DNA of 64,000 nt from Margaritifera margaritifera (Eukaryota > Mollusca > Bivalvia > Unionida > Margaritiferidae): positions 434,001 through 498,000 of the forward strand of contig JAQPZY010001621.1 in NCBI GenBank assembly GCA_029931535.1. The letters run 5' to 3'. Shown here in pieces: positions 22,491-34,667 of the stretch. The notes below the pieces were generated by a model, which worked only from the letters and a program-made list of their open reading frames with translations, did not search any database and was not told the origin of the DNA. Position numbers and translations under genes: made by a program. Every line of letters starts with the position of its first letter. Position 1 is the first letter of the stretch.

Positions 22491-24505
22491 GTAAGTTGTT
22501 TCTTGATTGGTGAGGAGAGTTAGATCATTTCTTTGCTGTCATATTCAGGCATAACACCTTTACCAGAGGTTCAGAAATTTTTTGACATGCTGTCGGACAT
22601 TTTATATTTTATGTAGACACTGGTGGGGGGAGGAGGGTGGACTACCATGACTATATTGAAATTTCCACCAACTGTTTAGTTGTATGGACTTACAATTATT
22701 TCAGTCTATTATGGAACTAAAACATTATTTAAAAAAATTCATAAGCAACTATGTAATTGCAGTATCTTTTATATTTTTGAATTGAAAAGCTGGAAGTTGA
22801 GATCACTACATCCCTGTGGACTGTTTTCTCTCTAGAAAGTCAAACTTCTGGCCAATGATACTAAAAGTGGTTTGGAATTAGTGCAATCGACATAGAAAAG
22901 GCACATGTATTGATACGTTGTAAGAATTACATGCATTGCACAAAATTAGATTTTGTAATATTTGAAAGCTGTCTTTTTATGTTGTTTTTTTTTTTTTTAA
23001 CAACAACTGTTTCAAACTCTTTTTGGGATTCGTCAGTTGTTGATAAAAGATATACAAGCAAGATCCACTGAAGACTTTATGTCTTCTCTCTAATGATGTC
23101 AAAACATTTCCCGTAAGTAAATTAAAATTCATTAGGCTGACTGAGCTTATTCAGGGACTGATACTTGTAAATTAGAAGAATAGATGTTTTGAATTAGCAT
23201 TGTCATAGCTTCTTCTGCCAAGTCTGACACTTTATTGAACAGAGTAACATTTCACATTGTTGACAAGGGCTGACTTTCCAAGTTTGAAAGACCTGGACTG
23301 AGAAAATTCTTCTTGGACATAACTCATACAACATCACATTTAATGTTTTGCTATATCTCAGCCATGAAAACTGGTCCAACAGTTTGCTGTTTAAACTTCT
23401 TGCCTTCTTGGATTAAGATTTTCATCCCAATCATCTCTCTTTCTCTTATTTATGATAGTTAATACTTGTTGTGTATACATAAGATCAATGATAACTCAGG
23501 GGAAAACGATAGTGCTGTGTTATTCCTGAGACTAACATACATTGTCATACTCTCCCTGGTCTTTTCTATTATCTTATTAATTATTAAATACTTAATCAGT
23601 GGGCATTAACCCTAACAAACTTATTTCATTGGCTATGAACAACCTTTTAGCAAAACTTTGATTAGGTGCTTTGTTTGCTTGATTGAATTTTGCTTTCCGA
23701 TTTTCTCTGTGTTATTACTTGTATTTGAAACAAAGTTGCAATGGTATTTATTTTAACAGCAATGTCAACAATGTAAAGTGAAGACTCCATTTCAAGCTTA
23801 TGCATATCAGTATAGATGGGATGGGTGCAGCAGTTTATACCTTAATCTGCTTTGTCGGTGTGGAAGCACAAAACCAGGATTAGAGAGCAATTATGACCAA
23901 TTCTCTTAAGGCAGTTGAATGCCTTTCATACCAAGATTTGCCATTCCATGCTTGTTTTGTCAGATAAAGGGTTTGAAATTATTAGATTTTACAGTTGTGA
24001 AGTTAAATATAAGAAAATGAATAAGATTTATGTTCATAATTATGAATGTCTGACAGAATTATTTTGCAATTGGTCAAAATATTGTTACTGTAAGACTTGC
24101 CCAGCATATATAAGGGTTTTGGGGGCTGGACCTGTAAACTATATACTGATACAAGAGATGAGTAACACACCCAGAAAGATGGCAAGGCATACAGGTAGAG
24201 CTTTGGCCACAAATTGTATCTAAAGTTTGAAGCTGCAGTTATCTCGAGAAGAACTCAAAATTTAATTGCTTTCAAAAGTATCTGATAAAACCTGTATTAA
24301 TCAGAGTGAAATTTGTACAACATCTTAGCACCGTTTAGTTTGAGCCCAGTTTAATTTAATTTTATCTCATTGAATTTCATTTAATATAATTAAATTGAAT
24401 TGATTTGAATTTTGTTTCATTTATTTGATTAAATTGAATTGAATTCCATTTCATTTCTCCAGTTTAATCAAAGTAAACTAGCCTAATTTAAATTACCAAC
24501 TTCAG
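22491..24505 (+). other. DNAI3 intron: no other feature seen
   Basis: This 2.0 kb intron has a T-run at 22983-23000 and an AT-rich run of ATTGAATT-like words at 24350-24470. Nothing else can be supported. Confidence 0.55.
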
Positions 24506-24597
24506 ACAAACAACATCTTCTTGCTGTTGGAGATTCAGCAGGTACTCTTCACATACTGGAGATTCCATGGAGCCTAAAACACTCTACACCTAATGAG
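24506..24597 (+). CDS. DNAI3: DNAI3 exon e
   Basis: The acceptor is CCAACTTCAG and the donor GAG|GTATGC. The first two bases complete a codon with the last base of exon d. Thirty codons follow, encoding KQHLLAVGDSAGTLHILEIP and WSLKHSTPNE. The DxxGTLHILEIPW string is a near-invariant WDR63 feature and marks the last propeller blade. The exon ends in phase 0. Confidence 0.92.
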
Positions 24598-27470
24598 GTA
24601 TGCCAGCTTTGAACCACATTTGCAAAAGAGAGAGAGTCACATTTTTAGCACTTTTTGTATTGACAAACATTATCCATGGAGAGGCACATTTGTCATAAAT
24701 ATGCTTTTTTTTTAGCTCTACTGGTGATAGATCGAGAGAGCTTATGGGATGACCTGTTGTTTGTCCATCCGTAATCACAAGTTTGTTATCGCTTACTCCT
24801 CCTAAACTACTTGGAGGATTGCCATGAAACTTTACACACACATTCATCCCAAGGTCTAGTTGGTCCTAAATGAAAATGGTACTGCTCAGACATCCAGTGT
24901 GGCCACCACAGCAGCCATTTTGAAATTCTTGTTATCACTACTCCTCCAGAATGGATGGTCATATCAACATGGGGTTTTCAGTGGAAGACTTCTTGTGATA
25001 TTGGGTTGCTCCTAAATGAAAGTGGAACCAACCTGACATCCAATATGGCCACCATGGCAGCCAGCGTGAAAATCTTTTTATCATGGCTCCATCTGAATGG
25101 AAAGTCATATCAGTGTGAGGTTGTCATCAGAAGACTTCTTATGATGTCTAGTTGGTCATAAATGAAAATGGTTACTCATAGACATCCAATATGGCTGCCA
25201 TAGTGGCCATCTTGAAACTTTTTTAATCAATACTCTACCTGAATGGATGGACATTTCATTATGGGGTTTTCACTGCATGACTTCTTTGATACCTAGTTGA
25301 ACTAAGTGAAAATAGTGCCGATCTGACATCCAGTAAGGCCATCACAGCAGATATCTTGAAAATCTTGTTATTACCACACCTCCTAAATGGAAATTAATGT
25401 CAGCATGAGGTTTTCACTATAAGACTCCTTATGGGATCTAGTTGGTATTAAATGCAAATTGTGCTGATCTGATATCCAATATGGCCAGCACATTGGCCAT
25501 CTTAAAAATCTTATCACTACTCCTCCTACATGGTAAGTCATATTAGCATCGGGTTTTCACCAGAAGATTTCTTATGATGTCTAGTTCACACTAAATGAAA
25601 ATAGTGCTGATGTGAAATCCAGTATGGCCACTATGGCAGCCATCTTGAAAATCTTGTTATTACTACTCCTCCTGGTGCAGATCTGATGTCAAGTATGACT
25701 GCCACAAGGAACATATTAAAAATCCTGTCACTAATTCTCCTGAATGGATGGTCATATCAACATTGGGTTTCACCAGAAGTCTTCTAATGGTTGTTAGTTT
25801 GTCTTAAATGAAAATGGTACCAATCTTATATCCAGTATGGCCATCATGTGAAGGAATGGTCACAATGACATGGTCTTTTCAATAAAACTCTTTTTACTAT
25901 TTGTAGTTGTTCTTAAATGAAAATGGTGCCAATCTGAATTCTCTGGACAGCCATATTGACATGGTGTTTTCAATAAAACACTTGTACAAAATGTAGTTGA
26001 TTCAAAATGAAAATGGTGCTGATCTGACCTACATATGACTGTCATGGTGGTCATCTTGAACATATTGTTACCACTTCAGAAGAATGTATAGTCGTATTGA
26101 CATGGGTTTTTTTTATTACTAAAAACTACTTATGATATGTAGTTGGTCTGAAATGAAAATGATGCCAATCTGACCTCCAACATGGCTGCAGCTTGAAAAT
26201 CATGTTATACGGGCAGATGTACTGGAGTCAGCTTGTCTGTCCATCACACTTTTATTTACTTAATATCTCCTGAACTTTTGAAATATCTTCATGAAACATG
26301 GTATGCTTTTGTATTATGACTTGACACTGTGTCTGTTAATAAATGGAGTCTGTCTGATCAGCATTATAAGAGTTATCACCATTTGTCTCACAAATTGTGC
26401 ATCACTCTGGGTGTAACACTCTCGTCTAGTTAATATCTCCAGGACCTTCTGAGATGTTTTTATGAAACTTTGTATATATTTGTATCATGACCAGAGTTTG
26501 TGTCCCATGTAACATGTGTCAGATTAGTACTTTTGGAGTCATCTCCCCATATTCTGAAAATTATATGTACACTGATTTATTTCATAATCTTGTGGGGGTA
26601 TTTCATAAGCTCTCACTGACTGACAGATCTAGTTAATATTTGGTTTTCAACAAAATACTACTTACAGTATACTGGTCTGACCTTCTAGTTATTATGACAC
26701 CTTCTGAACATATGGTCATATTAGCATGCATGTTTTCATTACAACACCTCTTATGGTAAGTAGTTGGTCATATTTGAAAATAATGCTGATCTGATCTACA
26801 ACATGGCTACCATGGTGGCCATCTTGAAAATCTTATTGCTACTTATCCTCAATGGATGGTCATATCAACATGGGGTATTCATTAGAACACTCTTACACTA
26901 TGCAGTTGGTTGTTAATAGAAGTGGTACTGTTCTGACCTCCACATGACTGTCTCAGTGGACATCTTGAAAATGTTATTATCACTGCTCCACTTGAATGGC
27001 AGTTGAATTGTTATGGGATTTTCACTGAAACACTTATGATATGTTGTAGCTCATAAATGAAAATGGTGCTGATCTGATATCCAAGATCACAGCTATGTTG
27101 ACTATCTTAAGAATGTTGTTATAGCTACTTTTCTTGAATGGATGGTTGTACTGACTTGGGATTTTTATTCAAACACTTACTGCAATATGTGGTTGTTCCT
27201 AAATGAAAATGGTCAAGATCTGATAGAGATTGTTGTTATAGCTACTCTTCTTGAATGGATGGTTGTATTGACTTCAGGCTTTTAGTAAACAATATTTGCA
27301 ATATGTAGTTTGTCCTAAATGAAAATAGTGCAAATCTGATCTTTAACATATAGCCATTGTAGTGGACATCTTGAAAACTGTGTTAATGCTACTGATTCTG
27401 AAGACCTTGTCATATTGTCATGGAAGTTTCGCAGAAGGACTTATTATAGCATAAACTTTGTCCTAAATGA
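24598..27470. repeat. Long degenerate tandem array, ~145-bp units
   Basis: From about 24715 the phrase 'ggtcatatcaacatgGGGTTTTCA...GAAGACTTCTTATGATnTCT' followed by AGTTGGTCCTAAATGAAAAT and 'gatctgacatccaatatggccaccatggcagccatcttgaaaatct' recurs about every 145 bp. I estimate 15-18 diverged units to about 27470. Divergence rises to the right and some units are partial. A stray unit lies at ~21370-21660. No protein function: the frames are short and unrelated. Confidence 0.75.
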
Positions 27471-27477
27471 AGATCTT

Positions 27478-27553
27478 CAATCCATTACTAAATGTATGTA
27501 TTTGAGGACTGATCTAGATCAGTTCTCAAATACATACATTTAGTAATGGATTG
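27478..27553. repeat. Near-perfect 76-bp palindrome without spacer
   Basis: The left arm 27478-27515 and right arm 27516-27553 are 38 bp each. They are exact reverse complements except for one G/A difference near the centre. The centre is TGATCTAGATCA. No known element ends flank it. It follows directly on the degenerate tandem array. Confidence 0.95.
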
Positions 27554-28395
27554 TGGCCAGAATTTGTATTTTATTGCATTTCACTGAACAAGTTGATGCT
27601 CTCATTAATCCATCTATCTGGACCTTCCAATTTTTCAGACCCCATATTTTCAAAATTTGTAATAATTTTCAATAGTTAGTAAAATTTCTGAACCGCAAAT
27701 ACATGTTTTTAAGCTGAGAGAAAGAACATACAAGTTGGAATGTAAACTAAGGAATGTGAGAAAAGTAATTATTTTTCAATGTCCAAAAAATTGGATAAAT
27801 GACAGTTGTCAGCACTCTGACATGATTTCAAGGTCAAAGGTTTTTATCTGTAATGGCATTTGCATGAGTATGAATGGATTTTTATCAAACCTGTTTTGTA
27901 GATTTATCTGAAGATTAACTTGAGAGAGTGCATGTTCAGTGGTCATAACCAGGTTTAACTATAATGGCTTGTGAATACAACAGTTCAAATAAATAGTAAT
28001 TATTTTAACCATATTTAGCTTGTGGGGCTATCTTGACATCTGAGATGAGTTCAGTAATCTTCTATCAATGACATCAGGTTTCAGGCCAAAGGTCATGAGT
28101 GAAATGTTTTTACTGCACCTATCTTGTGAACACGTTAACTCAAACATATAAGAAAATATATATTTTTTTAAAAACTAATTTGATATGTAGGAGTTTCTCA
28201 AGAATATATCATGCTTTCAATACTCATCAGCTAACAAGAATAAAAGGAGGGAAGAAACAGACTTCTCATGATTCCTACTAATTCTTTTTGGCCAGTTTAT
28301 TTGAGGGACTTGTGTCAAAGAATTTATAAGGTGAGTTCCATAAGACTGATCATAGTAGAATTTTAATATATCTCATTGTATAACTTGTATTATAG
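27554..28395 (+). other. DNAI3 intron remainder with old repeat debris
   Basis: Phrases such as 'ttgcatgagtatgaatggatttttatcaaacctg' and 'cttgtgaacacgttaactcaaa' (27860-28140) resemble the degenerate repeats elsewhere in the window. No exon is seen before 28396. Confidence 0.45.
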
Positions 28396-28518
28396 CTTAC
28401 TGGTGTTGCCAACTACTTTGAGAGGGAAGTCAAGAGGCGAGTCTTTGTTGTGGCAAGATGGGATTTCCGTGAGCTGGAGAAGAGAGAGCTGGAGGCAGAA
28501 CAGAAGAAGAAAGCTGGA
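28396..28518 (+). CDS. DNAI3: DNAI3 exon f
   Basis: The acceptor is TTGTATTATAG and the donor GGA|GTAAGT. Exactly 41 codons encode LTGVANYFEREVKRRVFVVA followed by RWDFRELEKRELEAEQKKKA and G. The N-Y-F-E-R-E-V string follows the last propeller blade in WDR63. The following E/K-rich run is predicted to be helical and marks the C-terminal tail. Phase is 0 at both ends. Confidence 0.9.
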
Positions 28519-30170
28519 GTAAGTTACTGCTTTTGTTAGTGTACAATGTGTGCCCAGTAGCCTGATGCTCCCCTCCCCCTCCCACCCACATTCTGAAGAC
28601 AAACCATATTGGGAGTCAGCCATTTTGGGTTTTCTAGGTAGCCTGTATTTTAAACAAGCATTTGTAAAACTTTCTTGATGAATGCAAGGTTAAAACTATG
28701 ACAGAATGCTTGTTTCAGGGCCAAATGTACCAATCAAATTTAGTTTAACAACCATTCATGTCCAGCAAAAGTACCCAGATGTGTAAACAGTTGCCTACCT
28801 GAAAAACGACATTGTTGCGACAAATGCTAAGAGACCTTTACTGGCGTCACAACTTACCTCATGACAAGCACTTTAAGGGTTAATTTTCAGATCCACGCTG
28901 AGGTGCTTCACCCAAAAAAAGATTGTTTCTATACTTGTATATAAAGCTATAAATTTTGTGTACAAAGTCAAGCACATGACACGTGAAAAGAGAACACTAC
29001 TATTTTTGTTTTCTGTATTTCATTGGTTGGCTATAATTATAGCTCACTTCTCCATGAATAATAATGAGCTGATGTATTTCATGTCTCTTGCTCACACAGT
29101 ATAATATATATGTGGCTAAACATAACCTATATCCAAGCTATTGTTTGTCAGTTAAGCTAAGGGAAGGGTTTAGCAACCTTTTCAAAGTGCCCATGACATA
29201 TTTTTCATCTTTTAATGAACAGTGATCGTTATTTTAATCTATTATATTACAGAGTTGCTAGAACCGAATTCCATTGATACATAGCCTGTGTATCTTCTGT
29301 AATTGTTATGCATCCACTGTACTGTGATGTAAACTAGTTACAACACTTAGAGCTGTTGTTTTTCTAAAGACAAAAATCATACTGATTAAAATATAAAAAA
29401 TATAAAAACTACTTCAAGTGAAATGGAATAAAAATTAAAGCAAACAAAGTCACACATAATTGTTGCTGAAGTACACTGTAAACTATAAACTATTTTGGTA
29501 CTGAGTACTAATTGACAGGTTCTAAAAAAAAACATTGCTTTAAGAGAAATGGAATTAAATGTTTTAGTAAACAAAGTCAAATAATTTTGCTAAAGTACAT
29601 TGTAATGTATACACTATTTTGAGAGACAAATAGACATAGAAAATGTGAGTCAGTAAAAAGTATTTTTGTATTTCTAAAATTATACTGCTGTTGCTTACAG
29701 TGTTTCAAAATAATGAGAATTAATATGGCCCTTGGGGACAAGTGAAATCTGAATCAGTACAAATAATTGTTTAAAAAGCCACTTGCTCTGTGTCTGTGTC
29801 TGAAAAAAACTTGGAGCCCTAGTGTCCAACGGTGAAGAGCAGAGACTTGGAGCTGCCATCACAAAATGTATTGACAGAATAGGATCAGTGGTGTTCTTTC
29901 TACTTAGGATTCCATGAGAACAGTGTTTAGACCCTGATCTTCAGGTGCAGTGTGCAGTATACAGCAGATCTGGGTCCATAATATTCACAGTGTGGTATGA
30001 ATCATACAAGAGCAAATACAATATGCTTTTATAGTGAAATTTCAGCTGTACTCATCTTTATTTTGAACCTTCGTTTCGTTTCAGTTTAGTCAGCAGAATT
30101 AATTGTTACAGATTAAAAGCCTCATCATTCAGAATCACAGACACAAACCTTGTTGTACATGTTGCTAATC
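28519..30170 (+). other. DNAI3 last intron, left part
   Basis: There is a single hairpin-module relic at about 29925-29985 ('TAGACCCTGATCTTCAGGTG ... CAGATCTGGGTCCA'). A pair of diverged ~120-bp similar segments lies at 29400-29480 and 29525-29610 ('nacatngctttaagngaaatggaat..aaagcaaacaaagtca'). No exon seen. Confidence 0.5.
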
Positions 30171-30179
30171 TGTGCTCCA

Positions 30180-31815
30180 TAACTGTCAACCATGTTATGT
30201 ACTGAACTGCAGTATAGAGAGAAATCGACTACCGCATTATGTACCAAACTGCAGTGTTGAGAAAAACTGTCCACCACATTATGTATTGAACTATGGTATA
30301 GAGAGAAACTGTCTATCACATTATGTACCAAACTGCAGTGTAGAGAAATTGTCTACCACATTGTGTATTGAACTGCAGTGTAGAGAAATTGTCTACCACA
30401 TTGTGTATTGAACTGCAGTGTAGAGAAATTGTCTACCACATTGTGTATTGAACTGCAGTGTAGAGAAATTGTCTACCACATTGTGTATTGAACTGCAGTG
30501 CAGAGAAATTGTCTACCACATTGTGTATTGAACTGCAGTACAGAGAGAAGCTACCTGCCACATTATATACCAAACTGTGGTACAGAGAGAAACTGTCTAC
30601 TGCATTCTGTACTGAACTGCAGTACAGAGAGAAACTGTCTACTGCATTCTGTACTGAACTGCAGTACAGAGAGAAACTGTCTACTGCATTCTGTACTGAA
30701 CTGCAGTACAGAGAGAAACTGTCTACTGCATTCTTTATTGAACTGCAGTATAGAGAGAAACTGTCTACTGCATTCTGTACTGAACTGCAGTACAGAGAGA
30801 AACTGTCTACTGCATTCTGTACTGAACTGCAGTACAGAGAGAAACTGTCTACTGCATTCTGTACTGAACTGCAGTACAGAGAGAAACTGTCTACTGCATT
30901 CTGTACTGAACTGCAGTACAGAGAGAAACTGTCTACTGCATTCTGTACTGAACTGCAGTACAGAGAGAAACTGTCTACTGCATTCTTTATTGAACTGCAG
31001 TACAGAGAGAAACTGTCTACTGCATTCTTTATTGAACTGCAGTACAGAGAGAAACTGCCTGCCACATTATGTACCAAACTGTGGGACTGCAGTATAGAGA
31101 GAAACTGCCTACAGTACCACATTATGTACCTAACTGCGGTTAAGAGAGAATCTGCCCACTGCATTTTATACTGAACTCTATTATAGAGAGAAACTGCCTA
31201 CTGCATTCTGTATTGAATTACAGTATAGAGAGAAACTGTCTACCACATTATGTACTGAACTGTGGTACTACAGTATAGAGAGAAATTGCCTACCACATTA
31301 TGTACTGAACTGTGGTACTACAGTATAGAGAGAAACTGTCTACCACATTATGTACTGAACTGTGGTACTACAGTATAGAGAGAAATTGCCTACCACATTA
31401 TGTACTGAACTGTGGTACTACAGTATAGAGAGAAATTGCCTACCACATTATGTACTGAACTGTGGTACTACAGTATAGAGAGAAATTGCCTACCACATTA
31501 TGTACTGAACTGTGGTACTACAGTATAGAGAGAAATTGCCTACCACATTATGTACTGAACTGTGGTACTACAGTATAGAGAGAAATTGCCTACCACATTA
31601 TGTACTGAACTGTGGTACTACAGTATAGAGAGAAATTGCCTACCACATTATGTACTGAACTGTGGTACTACAGTATAGAGAGAAACTGTCTACCACATTA
31701 TGTACTGAACTGTGGTACTACAGTATAGAGAGAAATTGCCTACCACATTATGTACTGAACTGCAGTATCGAGATAAACTGCCTACTGCATTATGTACTGA
31801 ACTGTGGTATTGTGA
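30180..31815. repeat. Large 42/50-bp minisatellite in two sub-arrays
   Basis: The left sub-array (~30180-31190) has a 42-bp unit beginning GAGAAACTGTCTACTGCATT. The right sub-array (~31240-31760) has a nearly identical unit lengthened to 50 bp by an extra 8 bp (TGGTACTA-like) and repeats with very few differences. Because 42 is divisible by 3, several frames stay open on both strands for up to 243 codons. These are repeat artefacts, giving the same 14-residue word over and over. Confidence 0.95.
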
Positions 31816-32438
31816 GAATGATTGAGAATTCAATGAATGAGTGTCAGGTGGGGTTTTGGACAAACAGAATGCCAGTCAAACATATATAGTAATAATTTTA
31901 TTACCTGTCATTTTATATAATAATGGGGATCAAGATTGCCACATGCTCGATGAAAATTATTCATTGCTGTGTAAAAACATTATTTATGATCTGTACGCTA
32001 TAGGTTTCTGAAATTTAAATGAATTTGTTTAATCTGTTTCTCAGCTTGCTTGATGTATTGAGTTGTGTCAGGGAATAAAGGACCTCAAGGACAAAAGTTT
32101 GGGAGCCTTGATGCAACCATGTTATATCTCAATTTGTGTTATAATGAGCACATTATAGTGGGGTTTCCCTGTAATATATGCACCTAACAGCAGTAAGTGT
32201 TAAGATCCAGATCTACTGTCACATGATCAGCTTGAAGTCAAGAACAAACAGTGTAAACTGTTGTTCCAACACATGTACACTATTTGCAGTTGGATGTATA
32301 TTGTACATAAAAAAATATGGTAACAATTTCATCTAAAATATAATATTTACAAAGAATAAAATCAAGGTCCAAATATTTCTTTGACTGTAGAAGTTGGCTA
32401 ACACAACAATTTTACAAATGTCAGTGGTCAGATGTCAC

Positions 32439-32440
<2 letters not shown>
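31816..32440 (+). other. Intronic spacer with a Tigger-like terminal relic
   Basis: At about 32130-32172 'tgttataatgagcacattatagtggggtttccctgta' resembles the right terminus of the Tigger-like family, strongly diverged. A hairpin-module relic ('agatccagatctactgtcacatgatcag') lies at 32202-32230. Nothing else. Confidence 0.35.

Positions 32441-32442
<2 letters not shown>

Positions 32443-32521
<79 letters not shown>
32443..32521. repeat. (CT)n microsatellite
   Basis: About 38 uninterrupted CT dinucleotides. The open frame across it encodes alternating L and S and is not a gene. Confidence 0.97.
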
Positions 32522-32523
<2 letters not shown>

Positions 32524-32797
32524 GCCATTTATTATGACACCATTCTGTTGTAATGCAGGTATGATCATGGATCCCATTTCATTAAGCAGTAGTCAAATTA
32601 TATATTATGTACTTCATTGTAAGTTGGTTGCACTATACCTTTTTCTTTTATTTTATGTACCTTTTAGAGAATTTTAGCTTCTTTTCCTTTTAACTTTTAT
32701 CATTTAGTATCTAATGTATATTTCTGTTGAAAGCTTTATCTTCCTATATGTTATTTTTTTTGCAATTTTTTACATTAACATATTAGAGCTTTACTAT

Positions 32798-32962
32798 TAC
32801 CATATATACTCGCGTATAAGCTGGGTCCAAATACAAACAACATAGACCCTGATCTGTCACTGCATAATGTGCCAGCAGATCAGGGTCTATGTTGTTAGTT
32901 TGACTGATCTGGGTCTATGCAGTTTGCAGTTGGTATCAGATTATACACGAGTATATACGGTA
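32798..32962. mobile_element. Double-hairpin miniature element, copy C (165 bp, internally deleted)
   Basis: The outer TIRs are intact: TACCATATATACTCGCGTAT at the left and its near-complement ending TATATACGGTA at the right. One complete ACATAGACCCTGATCTG... hairpin remains. Only the right arm of the other (CTGATCTGGGTCTATGC) is left. The order is inverted compared with copy B, so it lies in the opposite orientation. Confidence 0.85.
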
Positions 32963-33490
32963 ATTGGCACCTCATAGCCAGTGTTGTGTTGATGTGCTAT
33001 TAAACCATACAAATACTACTTCTACTGCTACTACTACTCATTATAGAAGTAGAGCTTAGTGGTTAAAGAGAACTGGGATCATGGAGGCGTCAATCAACAA
33101 CTGAGAAAAGACATTGATATGCAACCAAGGAGTCATAATTCTGATACATATATAGCAAATCCTTTTTATGAATGATGGTCTGGTGACAGAGTCATATCAA
33201 GGACACAGTAATCTTGTTCTTTATGGATGATTTTCTCATATAGAGAAATCTCCTGATCCATTAGACATCACAAAATAGGTGACTCAGCAGCTGTAAAAAA
33301 GAAATCCTCATGTAATCATTGAAATTAAGTTCCAACTGTTGTGATCAGACAACAAATTAATGGTGAGGTGCACAAGGGAAGTTCACATAAGTTAAAGAAC
33401 AATGTTCTATCTGTGTGTTGTTCACTACTCACAGTAAGCAAGTGGCTTTATTCAAAAACAAAACATTTGTAACGGTGTTTTCTTTTCATT

Positions 33491-33730
33491 TGTAGGAGTA
33501 TTTATTATAGAAATGTGCCTGATATAGAGTTGTAGAAGTATTTATTATAGAAATGTGCCTGATATAGAGTTGTAGAAGTATTTATTATAGAAATGTGCCT
33601 GATATAGAGTTGTAGAAGTATTTATTATAGAAATGTGCCTGATATAGAGTTGTAGAAGTATTTATTATAGAAATGTGCCTGATATAGAGTTGTAGAAGTA
33701 TTTATTATAGAAATGTGCCTGATATAGAGT
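33491..33730. repeat. 40-bp tandem repeat, six copies, beside the last DNAI3 exon
   Basis: TTTATTATAG recurs at 33501, 33541, 33581, 33621, 33661 and 33701. The units are practically identical. The array ends 44 bp before the acceptor of the final coding exon. Each unit contains TAG-type acceptor-like trinucleotides, but no better pyrimidine tract than the real site. Confidence 0.95.
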
Positions 33731-33774
33731 TGCTCTTTAAAAGGGGTTTTGCTACAATGTCTTGTCACTTTCAG

Positions 33775-33915
33775 ATTGCTCCAAACGTTATGCTGACAGA
33801 AGAGGAAATTGAGCACCGTATGAGGCAAGAATACAACCAATACTTAGAAGCAGAAGCAGCTTTCTTGCGGGAACTTGGACTGAAGGATGATGAAGAACCA
33901 CTTCCTGCAAAGTGA
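33775..33915 (+). CDS. DNAI3: DNAI3 exon g (last, with stop)
   Basis: The acceptor is CTTGTCACTTTCAG. Forty-six codons and TGA (33913-33915) encode IAPNVMLTEEEIEHRMRQEY, then NQYLEAEAAFLRELGLKDDE and EPLPAK. The Y.xYLE.E...L..LGL pattern is the typical C-terminal end of WDR63, and the helix is charged. The longer open frame from 33715 begins inside the 40-bp array and is intronic up to the acceptor, so it was not used. Confidence 0.9.
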   Translation: MAPNVMLTEEEIEHRMRQEYNQYLEAEAAFLRELGLKDDEEPLPAK

Positions 33916-34667
33916 TACCATAATATATCCTAATTTAGAATTAATACCTTAATGTAATCTCAAGAGTTCTTGAGGATCTAATCACATGGACATATCAAAT
34001 CGTTATGAGAAGAAACAAATATTGCATGATTATTTTTTTTAAATATTTGTAAAAAAGTTTTAAGAAGCGTTAAACTTGCAAGGAAATTCAGATATTGAAA
34101 GATGATTGCACAACATAAAATATTTTCCATCTAGTTACATACCATCAAAGTAATTTAACTTAGACACATATGACAAGAATATTAATACAAGACATTAACT
34201 TGATGAAATGCATTTCTTCTAATGATACATCTATAGATACTCATCTGACTTGAAATTTTCAATATATTGAAGTATTGATACTGTGTACTAATTTATTCTG
34301 TATTTTACTTTATATTGCTTGAAATTGATAAATTGCAATATTATTAGTTCAAAGTTCAATTGCATCATGTAATAAATGCTCAGTATTTATGCATTTTATT
34401 AATATATTGTAACATAGTTTTTAAAGCATCTTGAAGACATTTAACATTACATTATAGCTGTGATATTTTGTTTGTATATGTTCAATGCTTTATCCAAAAT
34501 TTAATTTTCAACACTTAGTAAGTCATAGTTAGAAAAATTTGATTTGTTATTCATGATAGTATCTTGCTTTTGCAAACTTTAAATGTGTAAAGATGTCTGT
34601 CTATCTACAAGAATATATTTTCAGAGTGAAAAAATACTGTGAAATTAAAGTTTTGTTACAAAGTCTC
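33916..34667 (+). other. DNAI3: DNAI3 3' untranslated region (inferred)
   Basis: AT-rich sequence without frames lies after the stop. The end is placed after the ATTAAA at 34644. An earlier AATAAA at 34371 could give a shorter transcript. Extent is inferred from signals only. Confidence 0.55.
34644..34649 (+). terminator. Likely poly(A) signal of DNAI3
   Basis: ATTAAA is followed within 15-35 bp by the GT/T-rich TCTCTGCTCTGTTTTTTTTT, a normal downstream element. The alternative is AATAAA at 34371-34376, which lacks so clear a downstream element. Confidence 0.5.

Larger units (their letters stand above)
2810..34667 (+). other. DNAI3: DNAI3/WDR63 gene, 3' part (seven exons, six introns, 3' UTR)
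   Basis: This span groups the exons listed separately. Spliced in order, they give one uninterrupted 296-residue frame: WD40 propeller strands first (QFFVGTE-like start, DGEIVY, GGW..WKEG, then D/W..WDLL and GTLHILEIPW), then a charged C-terminal helix. The order and sequence match axonemal dynein intermediate chain 3 (WDR63), the animal counterpart of the inner-arm I1/f chain IC140 of Chlamydomonas. Known role: it anchors inner-arm dynein heavy chains in motile cilia and flagella. The family is about 900 residues long, so the N-terminal two thirds are encoded left of the window. Intron sizes run from ~0.75 to ~14.8 kb. Orthology is from recognition, not a search. Confidence 0.85.

Noticed and set aside
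30433..31174. Frames of 199-243 codons on both strands
   Set aside because: They are translations of a 42-bp tandem repeat (14-residue word repeated), open on several frames at once; no start context, no domain.
32432..32677. 81-codon frame with a (SL)n run
   Set aside because: Translation of the (CT)n microsatellite.
33715..33774. Upstream extension of the last DNAI3 frame (from 33715)
   Set aside because: It lies in the 40-bp array and before a clear TTTCAG acceptor; exon f joins at 33775 in phase.
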